Shown here: positions 34,913 to 43,571 of the stretch, piece by piece
How the letters are laid out: every line of letters begins with the position of its first letter
Numbering within the stretch: position 1 is the first letter of the stretch
From: DASSNR01 sp036278935
GTDB taxonomy: Bacteria > Gemmatimonadota > Gemmatimonadetes > Gemmatimonadales > Gemmatimonadaceae
Direction of reading: 5' to 3'
NCBI GenBank assembly: GCA_036278935.1
Contig: DASUKA010000025.1
Location: forward strand, 62,001-126,000
DNA: 64,000 nucleotides
Program-made: the position numbers and the translations under genes
Notes under the pieces: model-generated
Seen by the model: only the letters and a program-made list of their open reading frames with translations
What the model was told of the DNA's origin: nothing
The model's database searches: none

Positions 34913-35665
34913 GTGAAAATCGCCGTGTGCATCAAGCGCGCACCGGACATGGAACAGCGCTTCAAGATCGCCGCTGACGGGGCGTCCGTGGACGCCACAG
35001 GGCTCAAGTTCGACATCAGCGACTTCGACGCCTACGCGGTCGAGAAGGCGCTCAAGATCACCGAAGCGCAAGGGTCAGGAGAGGTGGTGGTGCTCTCGCT
35101 CGGTCCCGACATCGTGCAGGAGACGTTGCGCAAGGCGCTGAGTCTGGGCGCCACGCGCGCGGTGCAGCTGAAGACCGACAGCGTGCCATTCGACTCCTTC
35201 GCGATCGCTGAAGCGCTGGCGGCAGCGCTGCGGGATGGCGGCTACGATCTCATTCTCTTTGGCAAGATCGCTCTCGATTCCTCCAATGGTGCTGTTGGCG
35301 CAATGACCGCGGAGCTCCTCGGCACACCGTACGTCACGGCGGTGTCGCAACTGGATATCGCTGATGGAACGGCCACCGCGCGCCGCGAGCTGGAGGGCGC
35401 CGCGGAAATCGTGGCCTTCCCGCTCCCCGCCGTGGTCAGCATCGATGAGGGTCCGTGGCGCCCGCGCCTTGCGTCGCTCAAGGGGATTATGGGGGCCAAG
35501 CGCAAGCCGCTGGAGGTGAAACCGGCCGAGCTTGCCCAGCCGCGCTACACGGTGCAGACCATGCAACTCCCCGCCGAGCGCACGGGCGGCCGGATCATCG
35601 GCGAGGGCGCAGACGCGGTGCCCGAGCTGGTGCGGCTGCTCCAGACAGAAGCGAAGGTGCTCTGA
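34913..35665 (+). CDS. etfB: Electron transfer flavoprotein beta subunit
   Basis: The AMP-binding small subunit of ETF, 250 aa. It begins KIAVCIKRAPDMEQRF and includes the signature VSIDEGPWRPRLASLKGIMGA. With EtfA it accepts electrons from acyl-CoA dehydrogenases and hands them to ETF-quinone oxidoreductase. The GTG start has AAGGAG at a good distance. One-base overlap with etfA (TGATG). Confidence 0.93.
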   Translation: MKIAVCIKRAPDMEQRFKIAADGASVDATGLKFDISDFDAYAVEKALKITEAQGSGEVVVLSLGPDIVQETLRKALSLGATRAVQLKTDSVPFDSFAIAEALAAALRDGGYDLILFGKIALDSSNGAVGAMTAELLGTPYVTAVSQLDIADGTATARRELEGAAEIVAFPLPAVVSIDEGPWRPRLASLKGIMGAKRKPLEVKPAELAQPRYTVQTMQLPAERTGGRIIGEGADAVPELVRLLQTEAKVL

Positions 35666-36651
35666 TGCCCACGGTCTTTGCATACGCGGAAACGCGGGGC
35701 GGCGAGCTGCGCCGGGTGGCGTTGGAAGCGGTGACGGCCGCCCGCACGCTGGCCGATGCTCTCGGTGGCGACGTGGAAGCCATGCTGGTCGGCGCGCCGG
35801 GGATCGCGCAGTACGCGGAGCAACTCGGCGCATACGGTGCCGACGTCGTCGTGACGGTGGAGGATGTGGCCTTCGCGCGTTACAACCCCGAAGCCACGGC
35901 CGCGGTGGCCGCGGAGCGCATCGGTTCGAAGGGCGACCGTGCGGCGATCTTCAGTGCATCCGCGCAGGGGCGCGACCTGGCGCCGCGCGTGGCCGCGAAG
36001 CTCCGGGTGCCGCTTGCGGCGGACGTCACCGCCTTCGAGCTGCAGGGCGACGCGATCATCGTGACGCACCCGACGTATACGGGGAAGGTGATCGCCACCG
36101 CATCGCTCACGGCCAACCCCGCCGTGCTGTCCATTCGTCCCAAGAGCATCACGCCGGTGGAACACGCGCGCTCACCGCGCGTGGAAAGCATCGCGCCGGT
36201 GGGCGATCCGTCGGCGTCGCGCGTGGTGGTGCAGGAGGTGATCGAGGGGAACACGGCCGCACTCGACCTGGGGGAGGCCCCGGTGATCGTGAGCGGCGGA
36301 CGCGGACTCAAGGCACCGGAGAACTTCGCGATGGTGGAGGAGCTGGCAGCCGCGTTCGGCAACGCCGCGGTCGGCGCCACGCGTGCGGTGACGGACGAAG
36401 GCTGGCGGCCACACACCGATCAGATCGGCCAGACCGGGCGTCTGGTCAGTCCCGATCTGTACGTGGCCGTCGGGATCTCGGGTGCCATCCAGCATCTGGC
36501 CGGCATGCGGACGTCCAAGACGATCGTCGCGATCAACAAGGACCGGGAAGCGCCCATCTTCAAGATCGCGGACTACGGGATCGTGGGAGATGCCTTCGAG
36601 ATCGTGCCCGCGCTCACCGCGGCGGTACGGGAGGTGCGGAAAGGAGGGTAA
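35665..36651 (+). CDS. etfA: Electron transfer flavoprotein alpha subunit
   Basis: The FAD-binding large subunit of ETF, 328 aa. The C-terminal FAD domain is typical: VSGGRGLKAPENF, GATRAVTDEGW, QIGQTGRLVSPDLYVAVGISGAIQHLAGM and AINKDREAPIF. It is translated together with EtfB and probably serves the glutaryl-CoA dehydrogenase-like enzyme encoded just upstream. Confidence 0.94.
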   Translation: MPTVFAYAETRGGELRRVALEAVTAARTLADALGGDVEAMLVGAPGIAQYAEQLGAYGADVVVTVEDVAFARYNPEATAAVAAERIGSKGDRAAIFSASAQGRDLAPRVAAKLRVPLAADVTAFELQGDAIIVTHPTYTGKVIATASLTANPAVLSIRPKSITPVEHARSPRVESIAPVGDPSASRVVVQEVIEGNTAALDLGEAPVIVSGGRGLKAPENFAMVEELAAAFGNAAVGATRAVTDEGWRPHTDQIGQTGRLVSPDLYVAVGISGAIQHLAGMRTSKTIVAINKDREAPIFKIADYGIVGDAFEIVPALTAAVREVRKGG

Positions 36652-36652
36652 G

Positions 36653-36752
36653 AGTTGTGGGTTATGAGTCTTGGGTTGTCGACGTCCAGTATGGATGCGC
36701 ACCTGACCCGACACTCACGACCCACAGCCCGGAGCTCACAACTCATACCCCC
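36653..36752. repeat. Intergenic inverted element E6, GGGTTATGAGT type
   Basis: The left arm 36653-36680 (GAGTTGTGGGTTATGAGTCT) and right arm 36711-36752 (CACTCACGACCCACAGC, then GCTCACAACTCATACCC) are imperfect reverse complements. It starts at the etfA stop codon and ends 10 bp before the start of the outer-membrane protein gene, both on the plus strand. Confidence 0.8.
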
Positions 36753-36761
36753 ACGTTCTGC

Positions 36762-37403
36762 ATGAAGACCAAGTCTGGGCTGCTGGGCGCGGTGCTGCTC
36801 GCCGCATGCGCGACGTCTGTGCAGGCTCAGGCGAGCACGCCGTACACGGGCTATCGGCTCGGCGCATCGGTGTACGCGGGGTATATGCAGTTCGATCGGC
36901 TCTTCCGCGCCACGAACGGCGCATCATTCACGAATGGCGATGCCGCGCAGGTCGGGGTGCAGGGTGGCGTGAGCCTCAATTCGATCATCGCGGTCATCGG
37001 CAACCTCACCTATGCGCGGACGCCTGGGCACTTCGCGCTGGACAGCCTCGCATCGGCCGTCGGCTTCTCGTCAGACATCGACGTCTGGATGCTGGACGCG
37101 GACGTGCAACTGCGCATTCCCTCCGGCTTGCAGGTGATACCGCTCGTGCAGGCGGGCGCAGGCGTTGCACGATATGGGCTGCACGTCAACGGGGGCCGGC
37201 ATACGCGCAACGACGTGGAGTTCAATGTGGGACTGGGCGCCGACATCCCCCTCTCGCGCACCCTGGGGTTGGTCGTGTTGGCCAGAGACTATATCATCAC
37301 CTTCGGATGGAATCCGGTGGGCGATCCGCTCATTGACCGCCACCTGGACAAGAGCACGAGCACCAATATCGGCGTGAGCGTCGGGGTGACGATCGGCTAC
37401 TGA
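36762..37403 (+). CDS. Outer-membrane beta-barrel protein
   Basis: A 213-aa exported protein with signal LLGAVLLAACATSVQAQ and alternating hydrophobic strands through the mature region (YRLGASVYAGYMQFD, GVQGGVSLNSIIAVIGNLTYA). It ends in GVSVGVTIGY with the C-terminal aromatic residue expected of a BAM-inserted barrel. It resembles small OmpW/OmpX-sized eight-strand barrels. The internal LAAC could suggest a lipoprotein, but the AQA site that follows makes ordinary cleavage more likely. No functional residues are recognisable. Confidence 0.65.
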   Translation: MKTKSGLLGAVLLAACATSVQAQASTPYTGYRLGASVYAGYMQFDRLFRATNGASFTNGDAAQVGVQGGVSLNSIIAVIGNLTYARTPGHFALDSLASAVGFSSDIDVWMLDADVQLRIPSGLQVIPLVQAGAGVARYGLHVNGGRHTRNDVEFNVGLGADIPLSRTLGLVVLARDYIITFGWNPVGDPLIDRHLDKSTSTNIGVSVGVTIGY

Positions 37404-37672
37404 GCATCGCGCGGCGTGACGTGGGCGAGGCGGCGTGTGAGATTGCCGTGGGATGATGGCGGATCCGCCCCGCCGCCCGCGCTCTGATGCGCGGTCGTTC
37501 GTCCCCGATGCGCGCTTGTCTCCATGCTTGCGCAGCCGTAGCTTGCGCTGTCCCGCCAGCCATGGACGCCCGCGCCCGCAGGGGCCGGCCCATCTCTTGT
37601 GCACGATGCTCGCGCCTCGCCGTCCGGAGTGCCGAGCCGCGCTGACACGCGCACGACGGAGCAGCGAACGGC
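37404..37672. other. Intergenic stretch without a recognised gene
   Basis: The 269 bp before ETF-QO contain no ORF with protein-like composition, no arm-keyword element and no convincing promoter. It may hold a control region. Confidence 0.35.
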
Positions 37673-39355
37673 ATGCCGCAGACGACCACCCGATCTCTCC
37701 CCATCATCCCGGCGCGCTATCAGCCGCCACTCCCCCTCGACCGCTTCATCCTCGAGCAGACGCCGGACGCGGAGGCCGTCCCGATGGACGTCGTGTTCGT
37801 GGGCGGTGGACCTGCAGGGCTTGCCGGTGCCATCGAGCTTTCGCGGCTGGTCAAGAAGGATGCGGAATCTGGTGGCACGCTGGGAGAGGTGGAGATCGCC
37901 GTGCTGGAGAAGGCCGCGGGGCTGGGCGAGCACTCGCTCTCCGGCGCGGTGGTGAATCCCGTGGCGTTCCGCGAGCTCTTCCCCGACCTCAAGGACGCGG
38001 ATTTCCCATTCCGCTCGCGCGTGAACAACGAGCGTGTGTACTTCCTCACGGGATCGCGGGCCATCCGCATGCCCACACCGCCCACCATGCGCAACCACGG
38101 CCTGTACGTCGCTTCGCTCTGCGAGATCGTGCGCTGGCTGGGGGAGCGGGCGGAAGCGGCGGGGGTGAACATCTTCACCGGATTTCCCGCCGCCTCGCTG
38201 CTTGTCGAGGGCGACCAGGTGATCGGCGTGCGTACCACGCCGTCCGGGCTCGACCGTGCGGGAGAGCCGGGCACGGAGTCGATGCCGGCCACCGATCTCA
38301 CTGCAAAGGTGACGGTGCTCGCCGAGGGAACGCGCGGCTCGTTGAGCCAGGCCTTCTACCAGTGGCAGCAGGTGCAACGGGAGAATCCACAGATCTTCGC
38401 GCTGGGCGTGAAGGAGGTGTGGGAGACCAAGCACCCGCTGGATGCCGTGGTGCACACGCTGGGGTGGCCGCTCCCCACCGATGCGTTCGGTGGCAGCTTC
38501 ATGTATCCCATGACGCCCACCCTCGTGGCGATCGGACTGGTGGTTGGCCTCGACTACCGCGATGCCGGGCTCGACGTGCACGTGCTGCTACAGCGCATGA
38601 AAGAGCACCCGCTCTTCCGCCAGTACCTGGAGGGGGGCGAGATGGTCGAGTGGGGGGCCAAGACGATTCCGGAAGGCGGCTACTACGCCGTGCCGGAGCG
38701 GCGGAGCGGGAACGGCGTGCTGGTGGTGGGCGACGCGGCGGGGTATGTGGAGGTGGCGTCGCTCAAGGGAATTCACTACGCCATGCAGTCGGGGATCTTC
38801 GCCGCGCGCGCGATTTTCGCCGCGCTCAAGGCGCGCGATTGCTCCGCCGCCTCGCTCGCGGCGAGCGACCGGATGGTGGGCGAGAGCTTCATCATGGGCG
38901 ACCTCAGGAGCCGGCGGAACATGCGGCTGGCGTTTCAGGATGGGTTGTACGTGGGCGGCGCGAAGGCGGGGCTCATGACGCTCACCGGCGGCGCCTTCCC
39001 CTCGGGGAAGATCGCCTGCGAGCGCGACGCCGACGTGGCCAAGCGCGTGGCAGGCGAGGGCGCTGAGCCGTTCAAGCCTGATGGCGCGCTCACTTTCGGC
39101 AAGCTGGACGCGGTGTTCAAGTCGGGGAACGCCACGCGCGATGACATCCCGTCGCACCTGATCGTCGGCGCGGATGTTCCGCCCGAGGTGGCCGAGATGT
39201 ACCAGCACATGTGTCCTGCCGGAGTGTATGAGCGCGACGGCGATCGGCTGGTGGTGAGCCCTGCCAACTGCATCGATTGCAAGGCCACGGATGACCTGGG
39301 CCCGCGATGGACGCCCCGCGAGGGAGGGAGCGGGGCGCGGTACCGGCGGATGTAA
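37673..39355 (+). CDS. Electron transfer flavoprotein-ubiquinone oxidoreductase
   Basis: Membrane-associated flavo/Fe-S protein that passes electrons from ETF to quinone; 560 aa, the usual length. The FAD site is VVFVGGGPAGLAGAIELSRL (about residue 40), followed by the GEHSLSGAVVNP segment. Further FAD motifs are VVGDAAGYVE and KGIHYAMQSG. The C-terminal cluster domain has CPAGVYE with Cys514 and NCIDCKATD with Cys533 and Cys536. The position of the fourth cysteine found in characterised enzymes (CxxCxxC) is Thr539, so the cluster has only three of its four standard ligands. A GGAG lies upstream of the ATG. Confidence 0.9.
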   Translation: MPQTTTRSLPIIPARYQPPLPLDRFILEQTPDAEAVPMDVVFVGGGPAGLAGAIELSRLVKKDAESGGTLGEVEIAVLEKAAGLGEHSLSGAVVNPVAFRELFPDLKDADFPFRSRVNNERVYFLTGSRAIRMPTPPTMRNHGLYVASLCEIVRWLGERAEAAGVNIFTGFPAASLLVEGDQVIGVRTTPSGLDRAGEPGTESMPATDLTAKVTVLAEGTRGSLSQAFYQWQQVQRENPQIFALGVKEVWETKHPLDAVVHTLGWPLPTDAFGGSFMYPMTPTLVAIGLVVGLDYRDAGLDVHVLLQRMKEHPLFRQYLEGGEMVEWGAKTIPEGGYYAVPERRSGNGVLVVGDAAGYVEVASLKGIHYAMQSGIFAARAIFAALKARDCSAASLAASDRMVGESFIMGDLRSRRNMRLAFQDGLYVGGAKAGLMTLTGGAFPSGKIACERDADVAKRVAGEGAEPFKPDGALTFGKLDAVFKSGNATRDDIPSHLIVGADVPPEVAEMYQHMCPAGVYERDGDRLVVSPANCIDCKATDDLGPRWTPREGGSGARYRRM

Positions 39356-39389
39356 CGTCGCGGTTGGAGGAGTTGGCGATAGGCTCAGC

Positions 39390-39419
39390 TCTTGAAGCGT
39401 CGGGCCTCGCGCTTCAAGA
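39390..39419. terminator. Perfect 10-bp hairpin between convergent genes
   Basis: TCTTGAAGCG (39390-39399) and CGCTTCAAGA (39410-39419) with a 10-nt loop. It lies just after ETF-QO and overlaps the stop codon of the opposing monooxygenase gene, a position suited to ending transcription from both sides. There is no strong T-tract. Confidence 0.6.
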
Positions 39420-40796
39420 CCTGACCCCGCCGCGCGTAACCCCGCTCGCGTGCCCTACGGGCAGCCTTCTCAGCAGCTTGTCCAGGTGGTGGTTGTAGGC
39501 GTCGAACTGCACGTAGTACGCATGCCGCGGCGTGGCGAGATAACGCACGCCGTCCGTGAGATCCGGCTGCTTCGCGGATCTTGCTCGCTCCAGCCAGCGC
39601 GCGCACTGCTCGGGTTCCAGCGCGATCACACGCGCCACGAGCTCAGCCTGTCGGCTCACCACGGGGTACGCTGCGCCGTCCGTCTCGAACTGTCCGATAA
39701 CGAACAGATTCGAGTAGCTGGCCGGAAAGATGTTGAGGAAGAGATGGTCGGGTCGGAGTGCGCGCTCGCCGTGATCGTCGAAGCATGGGATCGTCGCCTG
39801 ATAGCCGGTCGCGTAGACGATCACGTCCACCTCAGCCTCGCTTCCGTCGGTGAACACCACCGTCCCGCCGCGGAGTTCCCGCACGTCCGGCTTCGCCACG
39901 ATATCCCCGTGCGCGAGATAATGCAGGAGTTGTGAGTTCACGATCGGGTGGCTCGTCAGCACCTTGTGATCGGGGCGCGGGAGGCCATAGCGGCGAAGGT
40001 CGCCGACGAGCAGCCGCAGGAGGACGGCGAGCAGAGGCTGCCCGATCCGGAGCGGGATGTGCGGCCCCTGCCGGAAGAAGACGTCCGTGGGCTGCCCGAA
40101 GATGTGCTTGGGGAGAAAGTAGTACCCGCGCCGCAGCGAGATCATCGCTTGCTCGGCGTTCGCAGCCGCGTCGCACGCAATATCGCACCCGCTGTTGCCC
40201 CCGCCCACCACGAGCACGCGCTTTCCGCCAAAGGCCTCGGGCGAACGGTAGGCGAACGCATGGTATGCCACGCCGTCGAAATGCCCGGGGTACGTGGGCA
40301 TGACCGGATCCCAGTTGTGTCCGACGGCCAGAACCACGCCGCGGTAGCGCCGATGCTCACCGCTGGCGAGCACGACATCCCATTGGTCGCCGGCCGGCAT
40401 CACGCGGCGCACATCGGCGCCGAACTGGATGTGCCGCCGCAGGTCGTAGTGTCGCGCGAAGTCCCGCAGATACTCCAATATCTGCCGCCACGAGGGATAA
40501 TCGGGGTAGTGCTCCGGCATGGGGAAGTCGGAGAACGCCGACTGCGTGCGCGACGAGATGAAGTGCGCCGTCTCGTACATCGGCGTCTGCGCGCTGGCGA
40601 GATCCCAGATGCCGCCCACGTCGGCGTGGCGCTCCAGCACATCAAACGGGATGCCCGCCTGGTTGAAGGCACGCGCCGCGGCGAGGCCGGAGGGACCGGC
40701 GCCGATGATGCAATAGCGATCCACGCGCTCGGTGAGTGGCGCCCTGGGCTCGGCGCACAATGCGGTAATCTCGGTCATCGGGCAATTGTACGGCAT
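39414..40796 (-). CDS. Flavin-containing monooxygenase-like protein
   Basis: A 460-aa FAD/NADPH enzyme. The first Rossmann motif is IIGAGPSGLAAARAFNQAG, the second is VLVVGGGNSGCDIACDAAA. Between them lies the FMO identification stretch GHFDGVAYHAFAYR, and the C-terminal part carries VIVYATGYQATIP. FMOs oxygenate soft nucleophiles such as amines and sulfides. The start at 40796 is the first ATG; a second lies six codons further in, and neither has a good ribosome-binding site. Confidence 0.82.
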   Translation of the reverse strand: MPYNCPMTEITALCAEPRAPLTERVDRYCIIGAGPSGLAAARAFNQAGIPFDVLERHADVGGIWDLASAQTPMYETAHFISSRTQSAFSDFPMPEHYPDYPSWRQILEYLRDFARHYDLRRHIQFGADVRRVMPAGDQWDVVLASGEHRRYRGVVLAVGHNWDPVMPTYPGHFDGVAYHAFAYRSPEAFGGKRVLVVGGGNSGCDIACDAAANAEQAMISLRRGYYFLPKHIFGQPTDVFFRQGPHIPLRIGQPLLAVLLRLLVGDLRRYGLPRPDHKVLTSHPIVNSQLLHYLAHGDIVAKPDVRELRGGTVVFTDGSEAEVDVIVYATGYQATIPCFDDHGERALRPDHLFLNIFPASYSNLFVIGQFETDGAAYPVVSRQAELVARVIALEPEQCARWLERARSAKQPDLTDGVRYLATPRHAYYVQFDAYNHHLDKLLRRLPVGHASGVTRGGVRS

Positions 40797-40973
40797 ATGG
40801 GCGGCGGCGGGGAAGGGCGGGCCGCGGAGCAGGATCCATCACACGCTTGCATCGCCTGCGCCGCCAACGGCGCCGGGCCTGGAGGGCTGGTTCGCACTGC
40901 CCCACGGCCGCCGCCGCTGTCGGCGCCTTCCGTCGCTGGAACGGCGAGTGGCCCGCCCGCATTATCATTCTAT

Positions 40974-41001
40974 AGAGAGCGGGATGCAGAGAGCGGGATG
41001 C
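40974..41001. repeat. 14-bp perfect tandem duplication upstream of msrA
   Basis: AGAGAGCGGGATGC occurs twice without interruption (40974-40987 and 40988-41001) in the divergent gap between the monooxygenase and msrA genes. The gap otherwise has no recognisable gene, only an AT-rich patch ATTATCATTCTATAG just before the repeat that could contain a promoter. Confidence 0.7.
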
Positions 41002-41092
41002 CGCATCCTGGCAGCACGGTGTCCCGCACGCTTTCAGCGCGGCAAGCCGCATCCGCCACGCGTGAAGATCATTCGCGAGGAGGCGCACACCA

Positions 41093-41584
41093 GTGAGTAC
41101 CACCGTCGAATCCATCAAGAGAGCCAGCTTTGGCGCGGGATGCTTCTGGGGCACCGAGGTGACGTTCCGCAACGTCCCCGGCGTCACCAACGTGACCGCC
41201 GGATACATGGGAGGAACGCTGGATCATCCCACCTACGAGGACGTGTGCAGCGATGCGACGGGACACGCCGAGGTCGTGGAGGTGGAGTACGATCCGGCAC
41301 GCGTGTCGTACGACACGCTGCTCGATGTCTTCTGGGAAAATCACAACCCGACGACGTTGAATCGGCAGGGGCCTGATGTGGGCACCCAGTATCGATCGGC
41401 CATCTTCTACTACGACGACGAGCAGCGCGCTGCGGCGCGGGCTTCGAAGGACGCTCTCGAGCGGAGCCACCGCTTCGCCAAGCCAATTGTCACCGAGATC
41501 ACCCCCGCCACGCCCTTCTACCGCGCGGAGGAGTATCACCAGCGGTACCTGGAGAAGCACGGGCTCGCGCACTGCCACGTATGA
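41093..41584 (+). CDS. msrA: Peptide-methionine (S)-S-oxide reductase MsrA
   Basis: Repairs oxidised methionine in proteins. The 163-aa protein has the catalytic motif GAGCFWGTE with Cys17, followed by YMGG and the substrate region HAEVVEVEYDPARVSYDTLLDVFWENHNPT. The RQGPDVGTQYRS block is also complete. The GTG start follows a GCGAGGAGGC ribosome-binding site. ATGA overlap with the DinB-like gene. Confidence 0.95.
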   Translation: MSTTVESIKRASFGAGCFWGTEVTFRNVPGVTNVTAGYMGGTLDHPTYEDVCSDATGHAEVVEVEYDPARVSYDTLLDVFWENHNPTTLNRQGPDVGTQYRSAIFYYDDEQRAAARASKDALERSHRFAKPIVTEITPATPFYRAEEYHQRYLEKHGLAHCHV

Positions 41585-42132
41585 CCATGCCTACGGCCAC
41601 GCCAGACCTCCGATACCCGATCGGCAGATTCGCCCTGGATGGGCCCATCACCGCATCCACGCGGCAGGAATGGCTCGACGATATCGCGCGCGCGCCCGCG
41701 GCATTGCGCGCCGCGGTACAGGGGCTCTCCGCCGAGCAGCTCGACACGCCGTACCGCCCGGGTGGATGGACGGTGCGGCAGCTCGTGCATCACGTGCCGG
41801 ACAGCCATCTGAACGCCTACGTGCGGTGCAAGCTCGCACTGACAGAGAGCGAGCCGACGATCAAGCCGTACGACGAAGCGCGATGGGCTGAGCTGCCCGA
41901 CAGCCGGATCGTGCCCATCGACATCTCCCTTGCCATGCTCGACGCGCTTCACGTACGCTGGGTGGCGCTGCTTCGCGCCCTCACTCCCGCGGAGCTGGAG
42001 CGGACCGTTCGATACCCGGAACACGGCCGCACCGTGACGATCGATGAGATGGTGGGACTCTACGCCTGGCATGGCCGGCACCACGTGGCGCACGTCACGG
42101 CACTTCGCGAACGCGAAGGGTGGAAGGGATGA
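41581..42132 (+). CDS. DinB/YfiT-like metal-dependent hydrolase
   Basis: A 183-aa four-helix DinB-superfamily protein close to Bacillus YfiT: DLRYPIGRFALDGPIT at the N-terminus, GGWTVRQLVHHVPDSH with the first metal His and WHGRHHVAHVTAL with the other two. Members include thiol S-transferases using bacillithiol, mycothiol or glutathione. Coupling to msrA suggests a role in thiol or oxidative stress handling (inference). Confidence 0.8.
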   Translation: MTMPTATPDLRYPIGRFALDGPITASTRQEWLDDIARAPAALRAAVQGLSAEQLDTPYRPGGWTVRQLVHHVPDSHLNAYVRCKLALTESEPTIKPYDEARWAELPDSRIVPIDISLAMLDALHVRWVALLRALTPAELERTVRYPEHGRTVTIDEMVGLYAWHGRHHVAHVTALREREGWKG

Positions 42133-42225
42133 GGTTTGAGTTATGGGTTGTGGGTCATGGGTTTTAAGACAACCCCGCACCGTGGACAGCCGTCCACGAC
42201 TCACAACCTTTAACTCACAACCCAT
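42131..42225. repeat. Intergenic inverted element E7, GAGTTATGGGTTGTGG type
   Basis: The left arm 42131-42165 (GAGTTATGGGTTGTGGGTC) and right arm 42196-42225 (TCACAACCTTTAACTCACAA) pair imperfectly. A perfect 7-bp hairpin CGTGGAC/GTCCACG sits at 42181-42198. It fills the gap between the DinB-like and WYL-like genes, and the right arm runs into the next start codon. Confidence 0.8.
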
Positions 42226-42535
42226 GCTTCCCGTCCTCTGTGCTGCCATTCGTGCTCGAACGCTCCTGATCTTCGGCTACGGTGAGCGCGTGCCGATTGT
42301 CGAGCCGCATCTCTATGGCGTGAACTCGCTCGGGCACGAGGTGCTGAGTGCATGGCTGTTGCCCGGCCACAGCCGTGCCGATCCGGAGGGCGGCTGGCGG
42401 ACGTACCTGGTGAATGAGATGCGCAACGTACAGATGCTCGATCAAATCTTCCCGCAGCCGCGCGCGGGCTATAATCCGGACGATCAACGGATGACGCACA
42501 CCTTCTGCCGGCTGGAGTCCGGAGGCGAACCATGA
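42224..42535 (+). CDS. WYL-domain-like small protein
   Basis: A 103-aa protein resembling an isolated WYL ligand-sensing domain: AAIRARTLLIFGYGE, VEPHLYGVNSLGHEVLSAW and WRTYLVNEMRNVQMLD. Normal WYL regulators carry an N-terminal winged helix, which is absent here. It could be a stand-alone sensor or a partner-binding domain. The ATG at 42224 sits directly at the end of inverted element E7 with no obvious ribosome-binding site. ATGA overlap with the OsmC gene. Confidence 0.6.
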   Translation: MLPVLCAAIRARTLLIFGYGERVPIVEPHLYGVNSLGHEVLSAWLLPGHSRADPEGGWRTYLVNEMRNVQMLDQIFPQPRAGYNPDDQRMTHTFCRLESGGEP

Positions 42536-43053
42536 CCGATGCCGACGCGCTGCGCGCGCTGCAAGGTCCATTGAAGGAGCGGTACCGGGCGACGCCCGAG
42601 GCCGCGCTGGTCACGCTGCGCGCGCAGGGGCGGATTGGCGAGGGCATCAGTTGCAAGGTGGAGACGGGCAAGGCGCTGGTAGAAGCGGGGTTGCATCCGG
42701 CCACCGGCGGAAGCGGCCTCGCGGCCTGCTCGGGTGACATGCTGCTCGAAGCGCTGGTGGCGTGTGCCGGCGTCACCATGCGCGCGGTGGCCACATCCAT
42801 CGGCGTCGAGCTTCGCGATGGCACAGTGACCGCCGAGGGCGATCTGGACTTTCGCGGAACGCTCGCCGTGTCCAGGGAGACTCCCGTGGGCTTCCAGCGC
42901 ATCCGGCTCCGCTTCGATCTCGATACCGATGCGAGCGAGGAGCAGCTCGCCTCGCTCATCCGGCTGACGGAGCGATACTGCGTGGTCTATCAGACGCTCC
43001 GGCAGTCGCCCGAGATCGCCGTATCATACGAGACGGCGCGGTCCCCAGGCTGA
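42532..43053 (+). CDS. OsmC family peroxiredoxin-like protein
   Basis: A 173-aa OsmC-fold protein. The two redox cysteines lie in EALVACAGVTMRAVA (helix) and LTERYCVVYQTL, the typical spacing. OsmC/Ohr proteins reduce organic hydroperoxides using lipoyl or other thiols, and some members have only structural roles. Its place in one string with msrA and a DinB thiol-transferase-like gene supports an oxidative-stress role. Confidence 0.85.
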   Translation: MTDADALRALQGPLKERYRATPEAALVTLRAQGRIGEGISCKVETGKALVEAGLHPATGGSGLAACSGDMLLEALVACAGVTMRAVATSIGVELRDGTVTAEGDLDFRGTLAVSRETPVGFQRIRLRFDLDTDASEEQLASLIRLTERYCVVYQTLRQSPEIAVSYETARSPG

Positions 43054-43571
43054 TTCAGCGCGGCGAAAACAGGGGTCGCAGCCCGCCTGGACGCGAGCTG
43101 TCTGACTGCTCCCGGATTGCCGCTGCTTGGCAGTGACCGGATTTCGTCGCTGTATGCAATGATCAGGGGGTGCTGCGGGCGCCCAGCTCCTCACCCGCCT
43201 GGTACTGTGCGACATGGTGCAGCGAGGACATAGCCACGTGGTTGGGATGTGGGCGCGCTTCGAGCAGCGCGTCCATCCCGCCTTCGGGACATCGAGACCG
43301 GAGCGCGTCACGCGCGCGGTCGTTCGCGCGATCCGCTCCGAGCGGGTCGAGGTGCTGGTGAATCCCATGCCGGTGCGTCCCGCGATCGCCAGCTGGGCGC
43401 TCGCACCGGGCATGGCCGCGCGAATGTTTCGCCTCCTCGGCATAGACGCGTTCATGCTGCGAGTGGCGCGCGGCGCCCACGGCGATGGCGCATCGAGCGC
43501 GGATGAGCGTTTGCCAGAGAACAGCTCAATGCGCTTGTGACTTGTCTGCTCCGGGGCCGATGCGCCGGCCT
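43054..43571. other. 518-bp gap with a degraded dehydrogenase
   Basis: The gap between the convergent OsmC and methyltransferase genes contains no intact gene; only the short-chain-dehydrogenase remnant at 43163-43540 is recognisable. Confidence 0.5.
43163..43540 (+). pseudogene. C-terminal remnant of a short-chain dehydrogenase
   Basis: After a stop codon at 43160 the frame reads a roughly 125-aa segment. It includes GMWARFEQRVHPAFGTS, RPERVTRAVVRAIRSERVEV, LVNPMPVRPAIASWALAP and MAARMFRLLGIDAF. This matches the substrate-lid and C-terminal region of classical SDR enzymes, where PERVAxAVVRAI is common. The Rossmann TGxxxGxG motif and the YxxxK catalytic pair are missing, and nothing upstream encodes them. 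It is probably a 5'-deleted pseudogene; an ATG at 43214 could still be translated into 108 aa. Confidence 0.5.
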
